Below, piece after piece: positions 9,429-18,589 of a stretch of 64,000 bases of DNA. How positions within the stretch are numbered: position 1 is the stretch's first letter; the number at the start of each line of letters is the position of its first letter. The position numbers were made by a program, and so were the translations under genes. The notes beneath the pieces were generated by a model that worked only from the letters and a program-made list of their open reading frames with translations, made no database searches and was not told the DNA's origin. This DNA comes from JBGOTP01 sp963717075 (lineage in GTDB: Bacteria > Acidobacteriota > Vicinamibacteria > Vicinamibacterales > CAVVIG01): the NCBI GenBank assembly GCA_963717075.1, contig CAVQVI010000027.1:1-64000 (forward strand). The letters are read 5' to 3'.

Positions 9429-10634
9429 ATGAGTGAAGACGCCACGCTGGCCGCGAAGCTCACGGCGTTCATGGACGGAGCACATCTATCCGAACGAAGC
9501 GGCGTTCCACGCGCAGATCGCCGCCGGCGATCGCTGGCAGCCGACGCCGATCGTCGAGGAGCTGAAACCGAAAGCGAACGCGGCCGGCCTGTGGAACCTG
9601 TTTCTGCCGGAAAGCGAGTACGGCGCAGGACTGACGAACACGGAGTACGCGCCGCTCTGCGAGATCATGGGCCGCTCGCCCGCGTTTGCGCCGGAAGTGT
9701 TCAACTGCTCGGCGCCCGATACCGGCAACATGGAAGTGCTCGTCCGCTACGGCACCGCGGAACAGCGGCGCCGCTGGCTCGAGCCGCTGCTCGCGGGCAC
9801 GATCCGCTCCTGCTTCGCGATGACCGAGCCCGACGTCGCCTCGTCCGACGCGACGAACATCGCGCTCGCGGATCGTCCGCGACGGCGACGAGTACGTCAT
9901 CAACGGTCGCAAGTGGTACATCTCCGGCGCCGGCGATCCGCGCTGCAAGATCGCCATCTTCATGGGGAAGACCGACCCGTCAGCGCCGCGCCACCAGCAG
10001 CAGTCGATGATTCTCGTGCCGATGGAGACGCCGAGGCGTCACGATCAGACGAATGCTGCCGGTCTTCGGCTACGACGACGCGCCGCACGGCCACATGGAG
10101 ATCCTGTTCGAGGACGTGCGCGTGCCGGCCTCGAACATGCTGCTCGGCGAAGGCCGCGGATTCGAGATCGCGCAGGGCCGGCTCGGGCCCGGCCGCATTC
10201 ATCACTGCATGCGGCTCATCGGCGTCGCCGAGCGGGCGCTCGAAGCGATGTGCCGGCGGGTGAAGACGCGCGTGGCGTTCGGCAAGCCGCTGGCCGAGCA
10301 GGGCACGATCCGCGCCGACATCGCCGAGTCGCGGATGGAGATCGAGCAGGCGCGGCTGCTGACGCTGCAGGCCGCACAGTTGATGGACACCGTCGGCAAC
10401 AAGGCCGCGCGAGGGGAGATCGCGATGATCAAGGTGGTCGTGCCCCGAATGGCGCTTCGCGTGATCGATCGCGCGATTCAGGCGCACGGCGCCGCGGGCG
10501 TGAGCGACGACTTCCCGCTGGCGGCCGCGTGGGCGCACGCGCGCACGATTCGCCTGGCCGACGGCCCGGACGAGGTCCATCGCGACGCCATCGCGAAGTT
10601 GGAATTGAGTCGTCGGCCCGAATCGGTGTCGTAG
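9429..10634 (+). CDS. Acyl-CoA dehydrogenase, with three frameshifts
   Basis: Restoring frame gives an acyl-CoA dehydrogenase of about 400 residues. ATG 9429 opens MSEDATLAAKLTAFMD, and the frame slips near 9476 into EHIYPNEAAFH. The middle contains the substrate/FAD segment FAMTEPDVASSDATNIA. The second slip is near 9870, before DEYVINGRKWYISGAGDPR, and the third near 10034, before MLPVFGYDDAPHGH. The C-terminal domain RVAFGKPLAEQG...IQAHGAAGVSDDFPLA is intact. The first two breaks each fit one extra G in a short run, and the third fits one extra A or G. The protein would oxidise an acyl-CoA to its enoyl-CoA in the cytoplasm. It is divergent from the phosphotransferase, with an 80-bp gap that must hold both promoters. 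Confidence 0.85.
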
Positions 10635-10641
10635 GCGCGGG

Positions 10642-10682
10642 CCCGACCTCGGGTCTTGGGACCCTAAGCCCCCAAGGTCGGG
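10642..10682 (+). repeat. Palindromic element variant with an enlarged loop
   Basis: CCCGACCT (10642-10649) pairs with AGGTCGGG (10675-10682), but the loop is 25 bases instead of 4 and contains its own small hairpin (GGTC-TTGG-GACC). It sits just after the acyl-CoA dehydrogenase stop. Confidence 0.6.
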
Positions 10683-10706
10683 TGCCGGGTGCCAAGGTCC
10701 GCGGGT

Positions 10707-12215
10707 TTACTCCTTCGCGCCAAGGCTCCGCAGTACGCCCTTAACCTCGTCGCCGCTCGCCACGGCCAGCGGCGTCTCGCCCTTCTTGTTCCTGGGCTCG
10801 AGCCGCGCGCCCCGCTCGGCCAGCATGCGCGCCACAACTGGATAGTTCATTTTCGCCGCGCCGTGGAGCGCTGTCTCGCCGACCTCGTTCGAACGATTCA
10901 CATCGGCGCCGCGCTCCACCAGCAGAGCTACGGCCCCAACCGCCAGCGGCTCATCAGAGTCTCTGAGCAGGGCGATGCGCTCTCGCCGGTCGAACAGCTT
11001 GGTCTGCGAGCCCACACCGGCCGCCGCCATCAGGATGGTCGTCCCGTCCTGAAGCGTCAACGATGGATCGGCGCCGCGCTCCAGCAACAGCCGCATGATA
11101 TCGGGCTCCAGGAACTTGCCCGCCAACCACACGGGTGTTGCTCCCGTCAGCGCTTCTGGCAGAAAGAACTCCTGACTGCCTCGCGTGGTCGGCGTGCCGT
11201 GCTGGATACGGGAATTGACGAATGCGCCGCGCGCGAGAAGCGATTTGACGATGTCCGGGTTTCCGCGCAGCACGGCGGCGTGCAGCGCCGTGTACCCCGA
11301 TCCGATGACGTTGGGGTTCGCGCCGCGGTCGAGTAGCAGCCGCGCGAGGGCCGTGTGGTTGCCGTGGGCAGCCACGGTGAGCGCGCTCGTGCCATCCGGC
11401 AACAGGTCGTTGACGTTTGCGCCAGAGGCAAGCAGGAGGCTGGCGGATTCGACATCGCCCTGACGTGCCGCGAAGAGCAGCGGCGTGCTCCCTCCCTGAC
11501 TGACCGTGCCCACCACTGCGGTGTAGATGTCGGTCGGGTTGGCGCGATTGACGAGCACGCGCGTGATTCGGGAACGGGCACGAACGTCTGCTCCGTGATC
11601 GATAAGGACGCGCGCCACGTCAACGTGCTTCTGGGCGACAGCCCACATGAGAGGCGTCTGATCGCGCAGCGGTTCCCGGGTATTGACATTCGCGTTGCGC
11701 GCGATCAGCGCTCTTACCGCCTCCACGTTGCCCGTCCGCGCGCAGGTCAGGAGCGGCGGGACGCTTGAGCCCTTGGCGTTCGGATCTGCGCCAGCCTCGA
11801 GCAGCTTGATGAGCATCGCAGCACTCGCATTCGTACAGGCCAGCGAAAGGGGCGCGACGCCGAGCTCGTTGAACGCATTCGGATTTGCTCCAGCGCGTAT
11901 GAGGAGGCCGGCCGTTTCGAGATCGTTCCAGTGGGAGGCCCAGTGCAATGCGGTGGTGCCATCGGCCTGCGAAACGTTGACGTCGACGCCCTGTTGCAAC
12001 AGCACACGAACCTTCGCCGCGTCCCGACCCCTGACGGCTTCGACGAGGCGTGTATCGGCGTCCGCTGCCAGCCCCATTGCCGACATAACAACGACCGCGA
12101 GACCGCAATAGACCCGAGTCGTACGCCCGACCTTGCCGGCACAGGCCGTGGTCGTGGACCCGACCCCGCCGACACAGGCCCCCGTCGTAGGCCCGACCCC
12201 GCCGACACGGGCCAT
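10707..12215 (-). CDS. Exported ankyrin-repeat protein
   Basis: The protein consists of about 11-12 ankyrin repeats (signatures such as DGTTALHWASHW, GATPVWLAGK, NEVGETALHGAAKM), with no catalytic domain, so it is a protein-binding scaffold. A hydrophobic stretch (CGLAVVVMSAMGLAAD) before the first repeat looks like a signal peptide. The start is uncertain. The first usable ATG upstream of that stretch is 12215, which lies in a degenerate tandem repeat derived from the palindromic element, giving a Val-Gly-Thr-rich N-terminus of 502 residues in total. ATG 12086 would remove the signal. The frame stays open to 12440, but that part overlaps the DUF1552 gene. Confidence 0.75.
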   Translation of the reverse strand: MARVGGVGPTTGACVGGVGSTTTACAGKVGRTTRVYCGLAVVVMSAMGLAADADTRLVEAVRGRDAAKVRVLLQQGVDVNVSQADGTTALHWASHWNDLETAGLLIRAGANPNAFNELGVAPLSLACTNASAAMLIKLLEAGADPNAKGSSVPPLLTCARTGNVEAVRALIARNANVNTREPLRDQTPLMWAVAQKHVDVARVLIDHGADVRARSRITRVLVNRANPTDIYTAVVGTVSQGGSTPLLFAARQGDVESASLLLASGANVNDLLPDGTSALTVAAHGNHTALARLLLDRGANPNVIGSGYTALHAAVLRGNPDIVKSLLARGAFVNSRIQHGTPTTRGSQEFFLPEALTGATPVWLAGKFLEPDIMRLLLERGADPSLTLQDGTTILMAAAGVGSQTKLFDRRERIALLRDSDEPLAVGAVALLVERGADVNRSNEVGETALHGAAKMNYPVVARMLAERGARLEPRNKKGETPLAVASGDEVKGVLRSLGAKE

Positions 12216-12245
12216 CGTCGTAGGCCCGACCTTCAGGTCGGGCGT
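12120..12245 (-). repeat. Degenerate tandem repeats around one full palindromic element
   Basis: The segment holds a full inverted-orientation element (core about 12223-12242) and roughly three further 30-bp units of the form GTAGGCCCGACCCCGCCGACACGGGCC. The units keep the left arm of the palindrome but have lost the right arm. They are translated, in frame, at the N-terminus of the ankyrin ORF as VGPTT-type repeats. Confidence 0.7.
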
Positions 12246-12315
12246 GTACGCGGATCCGACGGGCCGAGGGGACCGAAAGACGCGGGGAAGCGGAAGCTCG
12301 GAGGTCGCGAGGCAT

Positions 12316-13635
12316 TTAGAGGCCTGCCAGTGTGCCCGTGCTGTTGCCGAATCGATCCACAAAGACGCCGAGCTTCGGGAGCAGCGTCGCGTGCAGGTTG
12401 GCGACCGGCGTGTCCGACTGGAAGCGCAGGTGGCGTCCACCCTTCAGCTGGCCGGAGCCGCCTCCTACGAGAAGGATTGGCAGGTTGTCTGGCGAGTGGG
12501 AATTCCCGTCGCTCATGCCGCCGCCGTACACGATGGTCATGTGATCCAGGAGCGAGCCGTCGCCGTCGGCTGCCGAGCGAAGGCGGTCGAGGAAATACGC
12601 AAACTGGGCGGCGTGATGCGTGTTCACTCGTGCCAGCTTGGCAAGCTTCCCGGGATCGTTCTGGTGATGGGATATCGGGTGATGCCCATCATGGACGCCA
12701 ATTTCCGGGTGGCTGCGGCCGCTCAATTCCCTGCCCATCATGAACGTGATGACGCGCGTGATATCGGTCTGGTACGCCAGCACCTGCAGATCGAACATCA
12801 GTCGTGCGTGCTCTGGAAATGTGCCCGGGACGCCGACAGGACGCTCGAGGCCCGGCAACTCGCGAGCATCCTGTTCCTCGGTCTTCTGAATCTGCCGCTC
12901 GATGTCACGGATGGCGTCGAGATGCTCGTCGACTTTGACGCGGTCGGCGACTCCGAGTCCCCGCCGGAGGTCGGCGATGGCCTCCGCGACAGAATCGAGG
13001 AGGCTGCGCCGAGCGGCGATACGCGCCAATCGAGCCGTGGGGTCCGTGGTGTCCGCCTCGCCAAACAACCGCTCGAACACGACGCGCGGATTGTGCTCCA
13101 TCGGTAGTGGCATCGTGCGGCTGTGCCACGAGATCGTGTCCGTATACACACAGCTCGATCCGACATCGCACACGCCGGCGAACGGCGACTCCAGCGAGAG
13201 CTCGAGCGAGGCCAGCGGCGTCTCTCGGGAGAAGTGGCGTGCGACCACCTGGTCCGCGGAGACTCCCGCCTCCACGACCGAACCTGTCGAGGCCAAGGGG
13301 GGCTCGGTCGTCAGAAATCTCGTGCTCGCGGCACCGTGTACCGCGTAGTTGGGCGGCCCGTTGCGCAGCCCGCTAAGCACGATTAGGCGATCCCGAAAGG
13401 ATGCCAGCGGCCGCAGAATCGGCGTGATCGCGAAGGTGGACCCCTCGGTCGAGGGCGTCCACTCGGACATCACGATGCCGTTGGGCACGTAAACAATGCT
13501 CAGGCGATGCACGGGCGAAGCCGCCTTCAACGCAGGCGTCAGTGCGGGAATCATGCTGTCGAGAAAGGGGAGCGCGATGGTCGCCCCGAGGCCACGAAGC
13601 ACTGTGCGCCTTGGCAGGGATTTCTTCGTGATCAT
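12316..13635 (-). CDS. DUF1552 family secreted protein
   Basis: The protein of 439 residues has a twin-arginine-like N-terminus (KKSLPRRTVLRGLGATIALPFLDSM) and then the conserved DUF1552 body (RLSIVYVPNGI, DRLIVLSGLRN, YGGGMSDGNSHSPDNLPILL, GGRHLRF). ATG 13635 was chosen over the longer frame because it overlaps the upstream DUF1592 stop by four bases (ATGA) and starts the Tat-like signal. DUF1552 almost always pairs with DUF1592-type proteins in planctomycetes and acidobacteria. The family resembles alkaline-phosphatase/sulfatase-fold proteins, but its activity is not established. Confidence 0.9.
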   Translation of the reverse strand: MITKKSLPRRTVLRGLGATIALPFLDSMIPALTPALKAASPVHRLSIVYVPNGIVMSEWTPSTEGSTFAITPILRPLASFRDRLIVLSGLRNGPPNYAVHGAASTRFLTTEPPLASTGSVVEAGVSADQVVARHFSRETPLASLELSLESPFAGVCDVGSSCVYTDTISWHSRTMPLPMEHNPRVVFERLFGEADTTDPTARLARIAARRSLLDSVAEAIADLRRGLGVADRVKVDEHLDAIRDIERQIQKTEEQDARELPGLERPVGVPGTFPEHARLMFDLQVLAYQTDITRVITFMMGRELSGRSHPEIGVHDGHHPISHHQNDPGKLAKLARVNTHHAAQFAYFLDRLRSAADGDGSLLDHMTIVYGGGMSDGNSHSPDNLPILLVGGGSGQLKGGRHLRFQSDTPVANLHATLLPKLGVFVDRFGNSTGTLAGL

Positions 13636-16076
13636 GATTCCGCCTGTCTCATCTGGAACGGGACACTGCGGACGATGCCCAGAATGAGGGCTGACCAACG
13701 GTAGTGACTCGACGCGGCGCTCTTGACGATGGCCCGTATCGCGGGCATGTCATCGTCCTCCACGGGTCGTCCCAGCGCGTAGGTCATCAGCTTGCCCGTC
13801 AAGACGCGCACGAACTCCTGGGGCCGGCTGACCAGGAGCGTTCGCAGGCCAGACACGCCGCGAAATGCCGTCCCGTCGGGGAACGCGCCGGAGGCATCAA
13901 TGGGATCGTCCGTCTCGTCTGCCGTGCGCCATCTGCCGATGGCGTCGAAATTCTCCAATGCGAACCCGAGCGGATCCATTCGCACGTGGCAGTGGGCGCA
14001 CGCAGGGTTGGTCCGGTGCTGTTCGGTCCGCTGCCGCATCGTCAAGAGCCTGCCGCGCTCCCCCTTCGAGGGGAGATCCGGAATGCCCGGTGGCGGTGGA
14101 GGTGGCGGCGTACCCAGAACGTTGTCAAGGAGCCAACGGCCTCGCAGCACCGGTGATGTCCGCGTCGGGTACGACGTCGCCGTCAGGATGCTGCCGTGCC
14201 CGAGCAGCCCGGCCCGATCGTCTCCGACAGTGACTCGCCGAAAATGGCTCCCGTACACATTGGGCATCCCGTAATGACGGGCAAGCCGCTCGTTCACGAA
14301 CGTGTACTTCGCGGTCAGTAGGTCGAGCACGCTATGGTCTTGGCGGAGCTGATCCTCGATGAACAGCTGCGTTTCCTGCAGGAACGCTTCGCGCAGATTG
14401 CCGTCGTACTGCGTGAAGATCTCTGCGTCGAGGGTCACTGGGCGCAGCTGGCGCAGTGCGAGCCACTGAACCGCGAAGTTCTCCACGAGCGCGCGCGCAC
14501 GGTCGTCGGCCAGCATGCGCGCGACGTGAGCTTCCGACGTGACCGGTTCCCGTAACGCACCGCGTTCCGCCGCCTCTAGAAGCGGGTCGTCCGGGATGCT
14601 GCTCCATAGGAAGAACGACAGGCGCGATGCGAGCTCGACGTCGCTGATGCGGTACGCGCCTCCGGGCTTCACACCCGGTGGGTCGCGCTCGATGCGAAAG
14701 AGAAATCTCGGGTCCACGAGGAGCCGCTCGACGGCCGACTGAACGCCGTTCTCGAAGGATCCCGTGCTCGTCGTGCCAGCCCGGTAGGAGTTCATCAGGC
14801 GAGTGATATCCGCGTCCGCGACCGGGCCGCGGTAACCGCGCCTGGCCGTCGTGGCAATGATCTGTCGCGCGCACGCTTCGCTGTCGGGGCCGTCCGGCGT
14901 CGAGGGACGGCAGGAGAACAGTCGCCTGCGGCTCGGCGTCTCTCCGATGCCGGTCGTCCGATACGGGCCATCGACGCTGACCGTATTGATTGCCGGTCCC
15001 CAGGGTCCGGAAGGAGCACTCGAGAACTCGCTGTACGCCAGGCCCAGGCCTCTGAGTTCCGGTTGCAGGACGCCCTCGGCTTCATACGCCTCATCGAAGA
15101 ACGACACCGCGAGCACGTGCGGACCTGCAGTCGCGTGAAGCCGGACCTCAAGACCGTCGTCCGCGGTCAAGGCATATGCCTCCCATTGCGGATCGCCCGG
15201 AATCACACCCGTAAAGCTGAGCGGGGCAGGTGCGAACTGTTTGTTGCCGCCGATCGTGAATGCCTTCACTCGAGTCCCGTCGAGCCGAACCTCCAGATGA
15301 TGTGGCTCCGTGAGGCCGCGCACGTAGCCAAGGATGTTGCGCTGGAGCCGAATTCTCAAGGTGTACTCAGCATCGAGCGGGAAATGGTGGTGCATCGCGA
15401 TGCCGCCACGTGACCCGAATGGAAGATCCTCGCTCATCCGCGCGTCCTGAAACACCGTTTGAGGTGCCTGGTAGGTCGTCGAGGCGAAGGCAGGGCCGAT
15501 TGAAGGGTCGCCGACGGCGAGGCGACTGATCCTCCGCGCGGCCGACAGGTAGCGGTCCAGCAGGGACGGGGAGATCGAGAGTACGCCACCGATATTATCG
15601 AAGCCGGCGAGGGATTCGTCGGCCGGAAGGAGTGACGGAGCGTCGATCTCCAGGGCAAGAAGGTCGCGGATGGCGTTTGCGTATTCGACCCGGTTCAGAC
15701 GATGCATCACCGGTCGCCCGGGCCGTGGCGACACGGTGACCCGGTCGATCTCTGCCTCCAATGCCGCGGCAAAAGCTTCGGCACTGACGCGGTCGGGCTG
15801 GGGGCTCCCCTGCGGCGGCATCATGCCGCTTCGCAGCTGTCGCGCCACGCGTTCCCAAAGGCGCGGCTCGGTACCGACTCGCGCGAGGTCCGCAGAGTCC
15901 AAGGCTAACGCCGCCACGGGTCGCCCGCCGTTGTGGCAGCCGACGCAGTACTGGTCGAGAAGAGACCGATTCAGGGAGGCCGTCTGGATTGCGTCGCGAA
16001 GGGTCGCAGATGTGCTGGTTAGGCCAGCGCTCGCCAGCAGGACGATTCCCAGCGACGCCGCGACTTCCCTGACCAC
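13632..16076 (-). CDS. DUF1592/DUF1588/DUF1585-type secreted cytochrome-like protein
   Basis: The large exported protein of 814 residues has a signal peptide and a haem-c motif CVGCH at about residues 44-48. It then shows the characteristic chain of domains of the DUF1587-DUF1595-DUF1592-DUF1588-DUF1585 family: HRLNRVEYANAIRDLL, the carbohydrate-binding-like beta domain, SRLSFFLWSSIPDD, TRTSPVLRGRWLLDNVLG, and CAHCHVRMDPLGFALENFD with a second CxxCH. These proteins are thought to act on polysaccharides or polymers at the cell surface. The specific reaction is unknown. It is the first gene of the operon, overlapping the DUF1552 gene by four bases. Confidence 0.9.
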   Translation of the reverse strand: MVREVAASLGIVLLASAGLTSTSATLRDAIQTASLNRSLLDQYCVGCHNGGRPVAALALDSADLARVGTEPRLWERVARQLRSGMMPPQGSPQPDRVSAEAFAAALEAEIDRVTVSPRPGRPVMHRLNRVEYANAIRDLLALEIDAPSLLPADESLAGFDNIGGVLSISPSLLDRYLSAARRISRLAVGDPSIGPAFASTTYQAPQTVFQDARMSEDLPFGSRGGIAMHHHFPLDAEYTLRIRLQRNILGYVRGLTEPHHLEVRLDGTRVKAFTIGGNKQFAPAPLSFTGVIPGDPQWEAYALTADDGLEVRLHATAGPHVLAVSFFDEAYEAEGVLQPELRGLGLAYSEFSSAPSGPWGPAINTVSVDGPYRTTGIGETPSRRRLFSCRPSTPDGPDSEACARQIIATTARRGYRGPVADADITRLMNSYRAGTTSTGSFENGVQSAVERLLVDPRFLFRIERDPPGVKPGGAYRISDVELASRLSFFLWSSIPDDPLLEAAERGALREPVTSEAHVARMLADDRARALVENFAVQWLALRQLRPVTLDAEIFTQYDGNLREAFLQETQLFIEDQLRQDHSVLDLLTAKYTFVNERLARHYGMPNVYGSHFRRVTVGDDRAGLLGHGSILTATSYPTRTSPVLRGRWLLDNVLGTPPPPPPPGIPDLPSKGERGRLLTMRQRTEQHRTNPACAHCHVRMDPLGFALENFDAIGRWRTADETDDPIDASGAFPDGTAFRGVSGLRTLLVSRPQEFVRVLTGKLMTYALGRPVEDDDMPAIRAIVKSAASSHYRWSALILGIVRSVPFQMRQAES

Positions 16077-16131
16077 CTGATTTGACCTAATGCCAAGTCA
16101 CGATCTCACTTCGCGTGAGACCGTGTCAAGA

Positions 16132-16173
16132 TGAGCACCTAGGGGTGAGCACCTAGGGGTGAGCACCTAGGGG
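16132..16173 (+). repeat. Three perfect 14-bp tandem repeats (TGAGCACCTAGGGG)
   Basis: Units lie at 16132-16145, 16146-16159 and 16160-16173 with no mismatch. They sit upstream of the DUF1592 gene on the opposite strand, beside a hairpin (TCTCAC-TTCGC-GTGAGA, 16104-16120) and a TTGACA hexamer on the minus strand (16129-16124). Together these could form a promoter/operator region. Confidence 0.85.
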
Positions 16174-16292
16174 AAGTTGCGCCCAATGTCTCGATGGCCC
16201 CACTACTGGCGCCCACCGGCCGTCTGCCGTGGCACGCCGGAGATTAGCGCAAAGGAGCAGAGCGGACATCCGGGCGTACTCTGACCTTCAGT

Positions 16293-16453
16293 GATGTGTC
16301 GAACATCCGGTACTACGAGCGGCGCCCGGCGACTGCCTGGGCAAACTGCTCGTCGGTGAGTCTGGATCGCGCGGAAGGACCCTTCCCATCGTTGGCTCCA
16401 GCCGCACCTGGCGTTCGAGGAAGCCGGCGGCCTGGCCGAGTTCGGCGAGTGGG
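16293..16453 (-). pseudogene. Rearranged relic of a phosphotransferase gene
   Basis: Two pieces match the phosphotransferase gene at 8288-9350. Bases 16382-16453 resemble 8788-8862 in the same orientation (encoding LGQAAGFLERQVR against LGKPAGFVERQVR). Bases 16293-16318 are identical over 26 bases to the C-terminal SNIRYYE region (8436-8461) but in the opposite orientation. No continuous frame exists. The rest of 16077-16601 shows no credible gene. Confidence 0.6.
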
Positions 16454-16601
16454 GCAGCCGTGGGCGTGGGGGGCGAGTGACGCCAGCCCGGCGACACGAC
16501 CGCTGATGCTGGCCGGTGCCTCCCAATGACGCTTCCGGCTGGCGACGGCGGCGTTCCCGGCCGGCGAGTTTTGCTGGCCGGGATAAGGGCTGGAGTTTCG
16601 T

Positions 16602-16630
16602 TTGCGTCGCGACGCCATCAGCGCGATAAT
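16602..16630 (+). promoter_or_regulatory. Sigma-70-type promoter
   Basis: TTGCGT (16602-16607) is separated by 17 bases from GATAAT (16625-16630), with a predicted start near 16637. A Shine-Dalgarno-like AAAGGAC follows, and the ATG is at 16666. It would drive the secreted 276-residue protein. Confidence 0.55.
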
Positions 16631-16665
16631 GCGTCGGGCTTCACACCATAAAAGGACATCACTCG

Positions 16666-17496
16666 ATGCGAAAAAGATTTGCTACTGCGACGTTCGCCGT
16701 CACGACAGCTGTTGTGAGCGCGGCCGTTCTGTCACTGTTTGTTGTGCCCGGACGAGGCCAAACGCCGGCGGGTTACAAGGCCCCGCGCACGGCAGACGGC
16801 AAGCCGGATCTCAACGGCATCTGGCAGGCGGTCAATACCGCCAATTGGGACATTCAGGACCACCCGGCGCGCCAGGGCCCGCTCGTCGCGCTCGGCGCGG
16901 CCTTCAGCATCCCCGCCGGCCAGGGCGTGGTCGAAGGCAACGAGATCCCCTATCAACCCGCGGCGCTCGCGAAGAAGAAAGAGAATGCCGCGAACTGGTT
17001 GAAGCTGGATCCCGAGATCAAGTGCTACATGCCGGGCATCCCCCGCGCGACCTACATGCCGTACCCGTTCCAGATTGTGCAGACTCCGACGACCATCCTG
17101 ATGGCCTACGAGTTTGCGAGCGCGAGTCGCGTGGTGCGGATGAACAGCAAAGAGGAGGCCCCCGTCGACTCATGGATGGGGTGGTCGGTCGGCCGCTGGG
17201 AAGGGGACACGCTGGTGATCGACGTCACCGGTTTCAACGATCAGACCTGGTTCGACCGGGCGGGCAACTTCCACAGCGACGAGCTGAAGGTGGTCGAGCG
17301 ATATACGGCCACCAGCCCGCAGACGCTCAACTACGAAGTCACCATCTCGGATCCGAAGGTGTTCACACGCCCCTGGAAGATGAGCATGCCACTCTATCGG
17401 CGTGTCGAGCGCAACGCCCAGTTGCTGGAGTACAAGTGCGTGGAGTTTGTTGAAGAGCTGATGTACGGCCATCTGCGCCGGCAGACGGGTAAGTAG
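16666..17496 (+). CDS. Secreted 'PDLxGxW' family protein (paralogue 1)
   Basis: The 276-residue protein has a signal peptide (about residues 1-31) and the family markers KPDLNGIWQ near the N-terminus, WEGDTLVIDVTGFND, VVERYTATSPQTLNYEVTI and KVFTRPWKMSMPL. The same blocks occur in the proteins at 17564-18589 and 52742-53851. I know this family as abundant and uncharacterised in acidobacteria, and no enzymatic motif is recognisable. The repeated 'EGDTL' and 'DPxTxxYxxT' blocks suggest a beta-sandwich or lipocalin-like fold (inference). It is convergent with paralogue 2 across a strong hairpin. Confidence 0.75.
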   Translation: MRKRFATATFAVTTAVVSAAVLSLFVVPGRGQTPAGYKAPRTADGKPDLNGIWQAVNTANWDIQDHPARQGPLVALGAAFSIPAGQGVVEGNEIPYQPAALAKKKENAANWLKLDPEIKCYMPGIPRATYMPYPFQIVQTPTTILMAYEFASASRVVRMNSKEEAPVDSWMGWSVGRWEGDTLVIDVTGFNDQTWFDRAGNFHSDELKVVERYTATSPQTLNYEVTISDPKVFTRPWKMSMPLYRRVERNAQLLEYKCVEFVEELMYGHLRRQTGK

Positions 17497-17522
17497 CGGC
17501 GCCGCTCCTGGAGCAGCGAAGC

Positions 17523-17554
17523 GGGCCTTGCGCGGCTGGTGCCGCGCGAGGCCC
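17523..17554. terminator. Strong hairpin between convergent genes, probable bidirectional terminator
   Basis: GGGCCT-T-GCGCGGC pairs with GCCGCGC-G-AGGCCC around a TGGT loop, giving a 13-bp stem with one mismatch. It lies exactly between the two converging family genes. A clear T-run is missing on either side, so the termination mechanism is unproven. Confidence 0.55.
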
Positions 17555-17563
17555 GGATTCAAC

Positions 17564-18589
17564 TTATCGAGACGTCCCTCCAGCCGCCCCAGCGGCTTCC
17601 TCGGCGCGCGCGCCGCTGAGGGAGTTCGGCATCGCGTAGTTCCCTTCGTGGCAGGCGTACTCGAACATCTTCTCGTCGGTCGTCCACAGGGGAATGGCCG
17701 CGGTCCAGGGTCTCGTGAACGAGCTTGGCGACTCGACGGTGAATCGGTAGTCGATCGTGTCGGGGTCCACACGCCGGAATCGTTCGGTGAGCTTCAGGTC
17801 CGCGCCCACGGAGAAGAAGGTCGCCGAGCTCATCGTGATCAGCTTGTCGGTCATGTTCGTCGTCTCGACGACGAGCGTGTCGCCCTCCCAATGGCCGCGC
17901 GAGTCTCCCAGCCACTGGCGGATGTTCTGGCCGATGTGCGGTTGGGTATCCAACGGGATAATCCGCGTGTCGTGGAGCAGTTCCATCTGGATGACCACGT
18001 GGTGCGGCGTCTGGAGAATCTGGTAGTAGTGGCCGTAGAACCCCGGCATCATCGTGCCCGGCAGGCTGCGTGTAATGCACCGGTCCAGAATGTTGAGGTC
18101 CACCCATGAACTTGGAGGGCCGTAAAACGTTTGCAGGCCCGCCTTCATGGCTGCCTGTGCCGCCGGCGTCCACGGCAGCTTGCCGTCCGGCGGGTCGACG
18201 ATGAGGGACGTGCGGTTAATGTCCCGGCCCCACTCCCACCAGAATTCGTTGTAGAAACCAGTGTCGCCCTTCCTCGGGGCGAAGAGGCGGCCGCGATGTT
18301 CCTCGAACCGCGCCTTGACTTCAGCGTCGGTCAGCTCCGCCTTGCCGGCCATGTTCGCAGGCCGTTCGAGCGGTACGATGGTGCTGTTGCTGTACACACC
18401 CTGCAGATCTGGATGGCCCCACGGCGTGCGGGGCGCCTTCCAGTCTTTCGGTACCGGGGCCGTCTTCCTCGGCGCGGGCACCGGCGCCTGTCCAGCCGTG
18501 GGGGCCTGACCCGTGATGGGAACTGTCGCCGTCAGGACCAGCGCCACCGCGGCGGCTCTTCCTGCGGAACGGAGAAAGCGGTCGTTCAT
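17564..18589 (-). CDS. Secreted 'PDLxGxW' family protein (paralogue 2)
   Basis: The protein of 341 residues starts at ATG 18589 (MNDRFLRSAGRAAAVAL). This start matches the MNDRHLAP start of paralogue 3. The longer frame to 18640 has no signal-like start. Family blocks are GHPDLQGVYSNSTIVPLERP, IVDPPDGKLPWTPAAQ, LDTQPHIGQNIRQWLGDS, HWEGDTLVVETTNMTDK, ERFRRVDPDTIDYRFTVES and EYACHEGNYAMPN. The terminal 'ACHEGNY' block is shared with paralogue 3 and absent from paralogue 1. The function is unknown and export to the periplasm is likely. Confidence 0.8.
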   Translation of the reverse strand: MNDRFLRSAGRAAAVALVLTATVPITGQAPTAGQAPVPAPRKTAPVPKDWKAPRTPWGHPDLQGVYSNSTIVPLERPANMAGKAELTDAEVKARFEEHRGRLFAPRKGDTGFYNEFWWEWGRDINRTSLIVDPPDGKLPWTPAAQAAMKAGLQTFYGPPSSWVDLNILDRCITRSLPGTMMPGFYGHYYQILQTPHHVVIQMELLHDTRIIPLDTQPHIGQNIRQWLGDSRGHWEGDTLVVETTNMTDKLITMSSATFFSVGADLKLTERFRRVDPDTIDYRFTVESPSSFTRPWTAAIPLWTTDEKMFEYACHEGNYAMPNSLSGARAEEAAGAAGGTSR

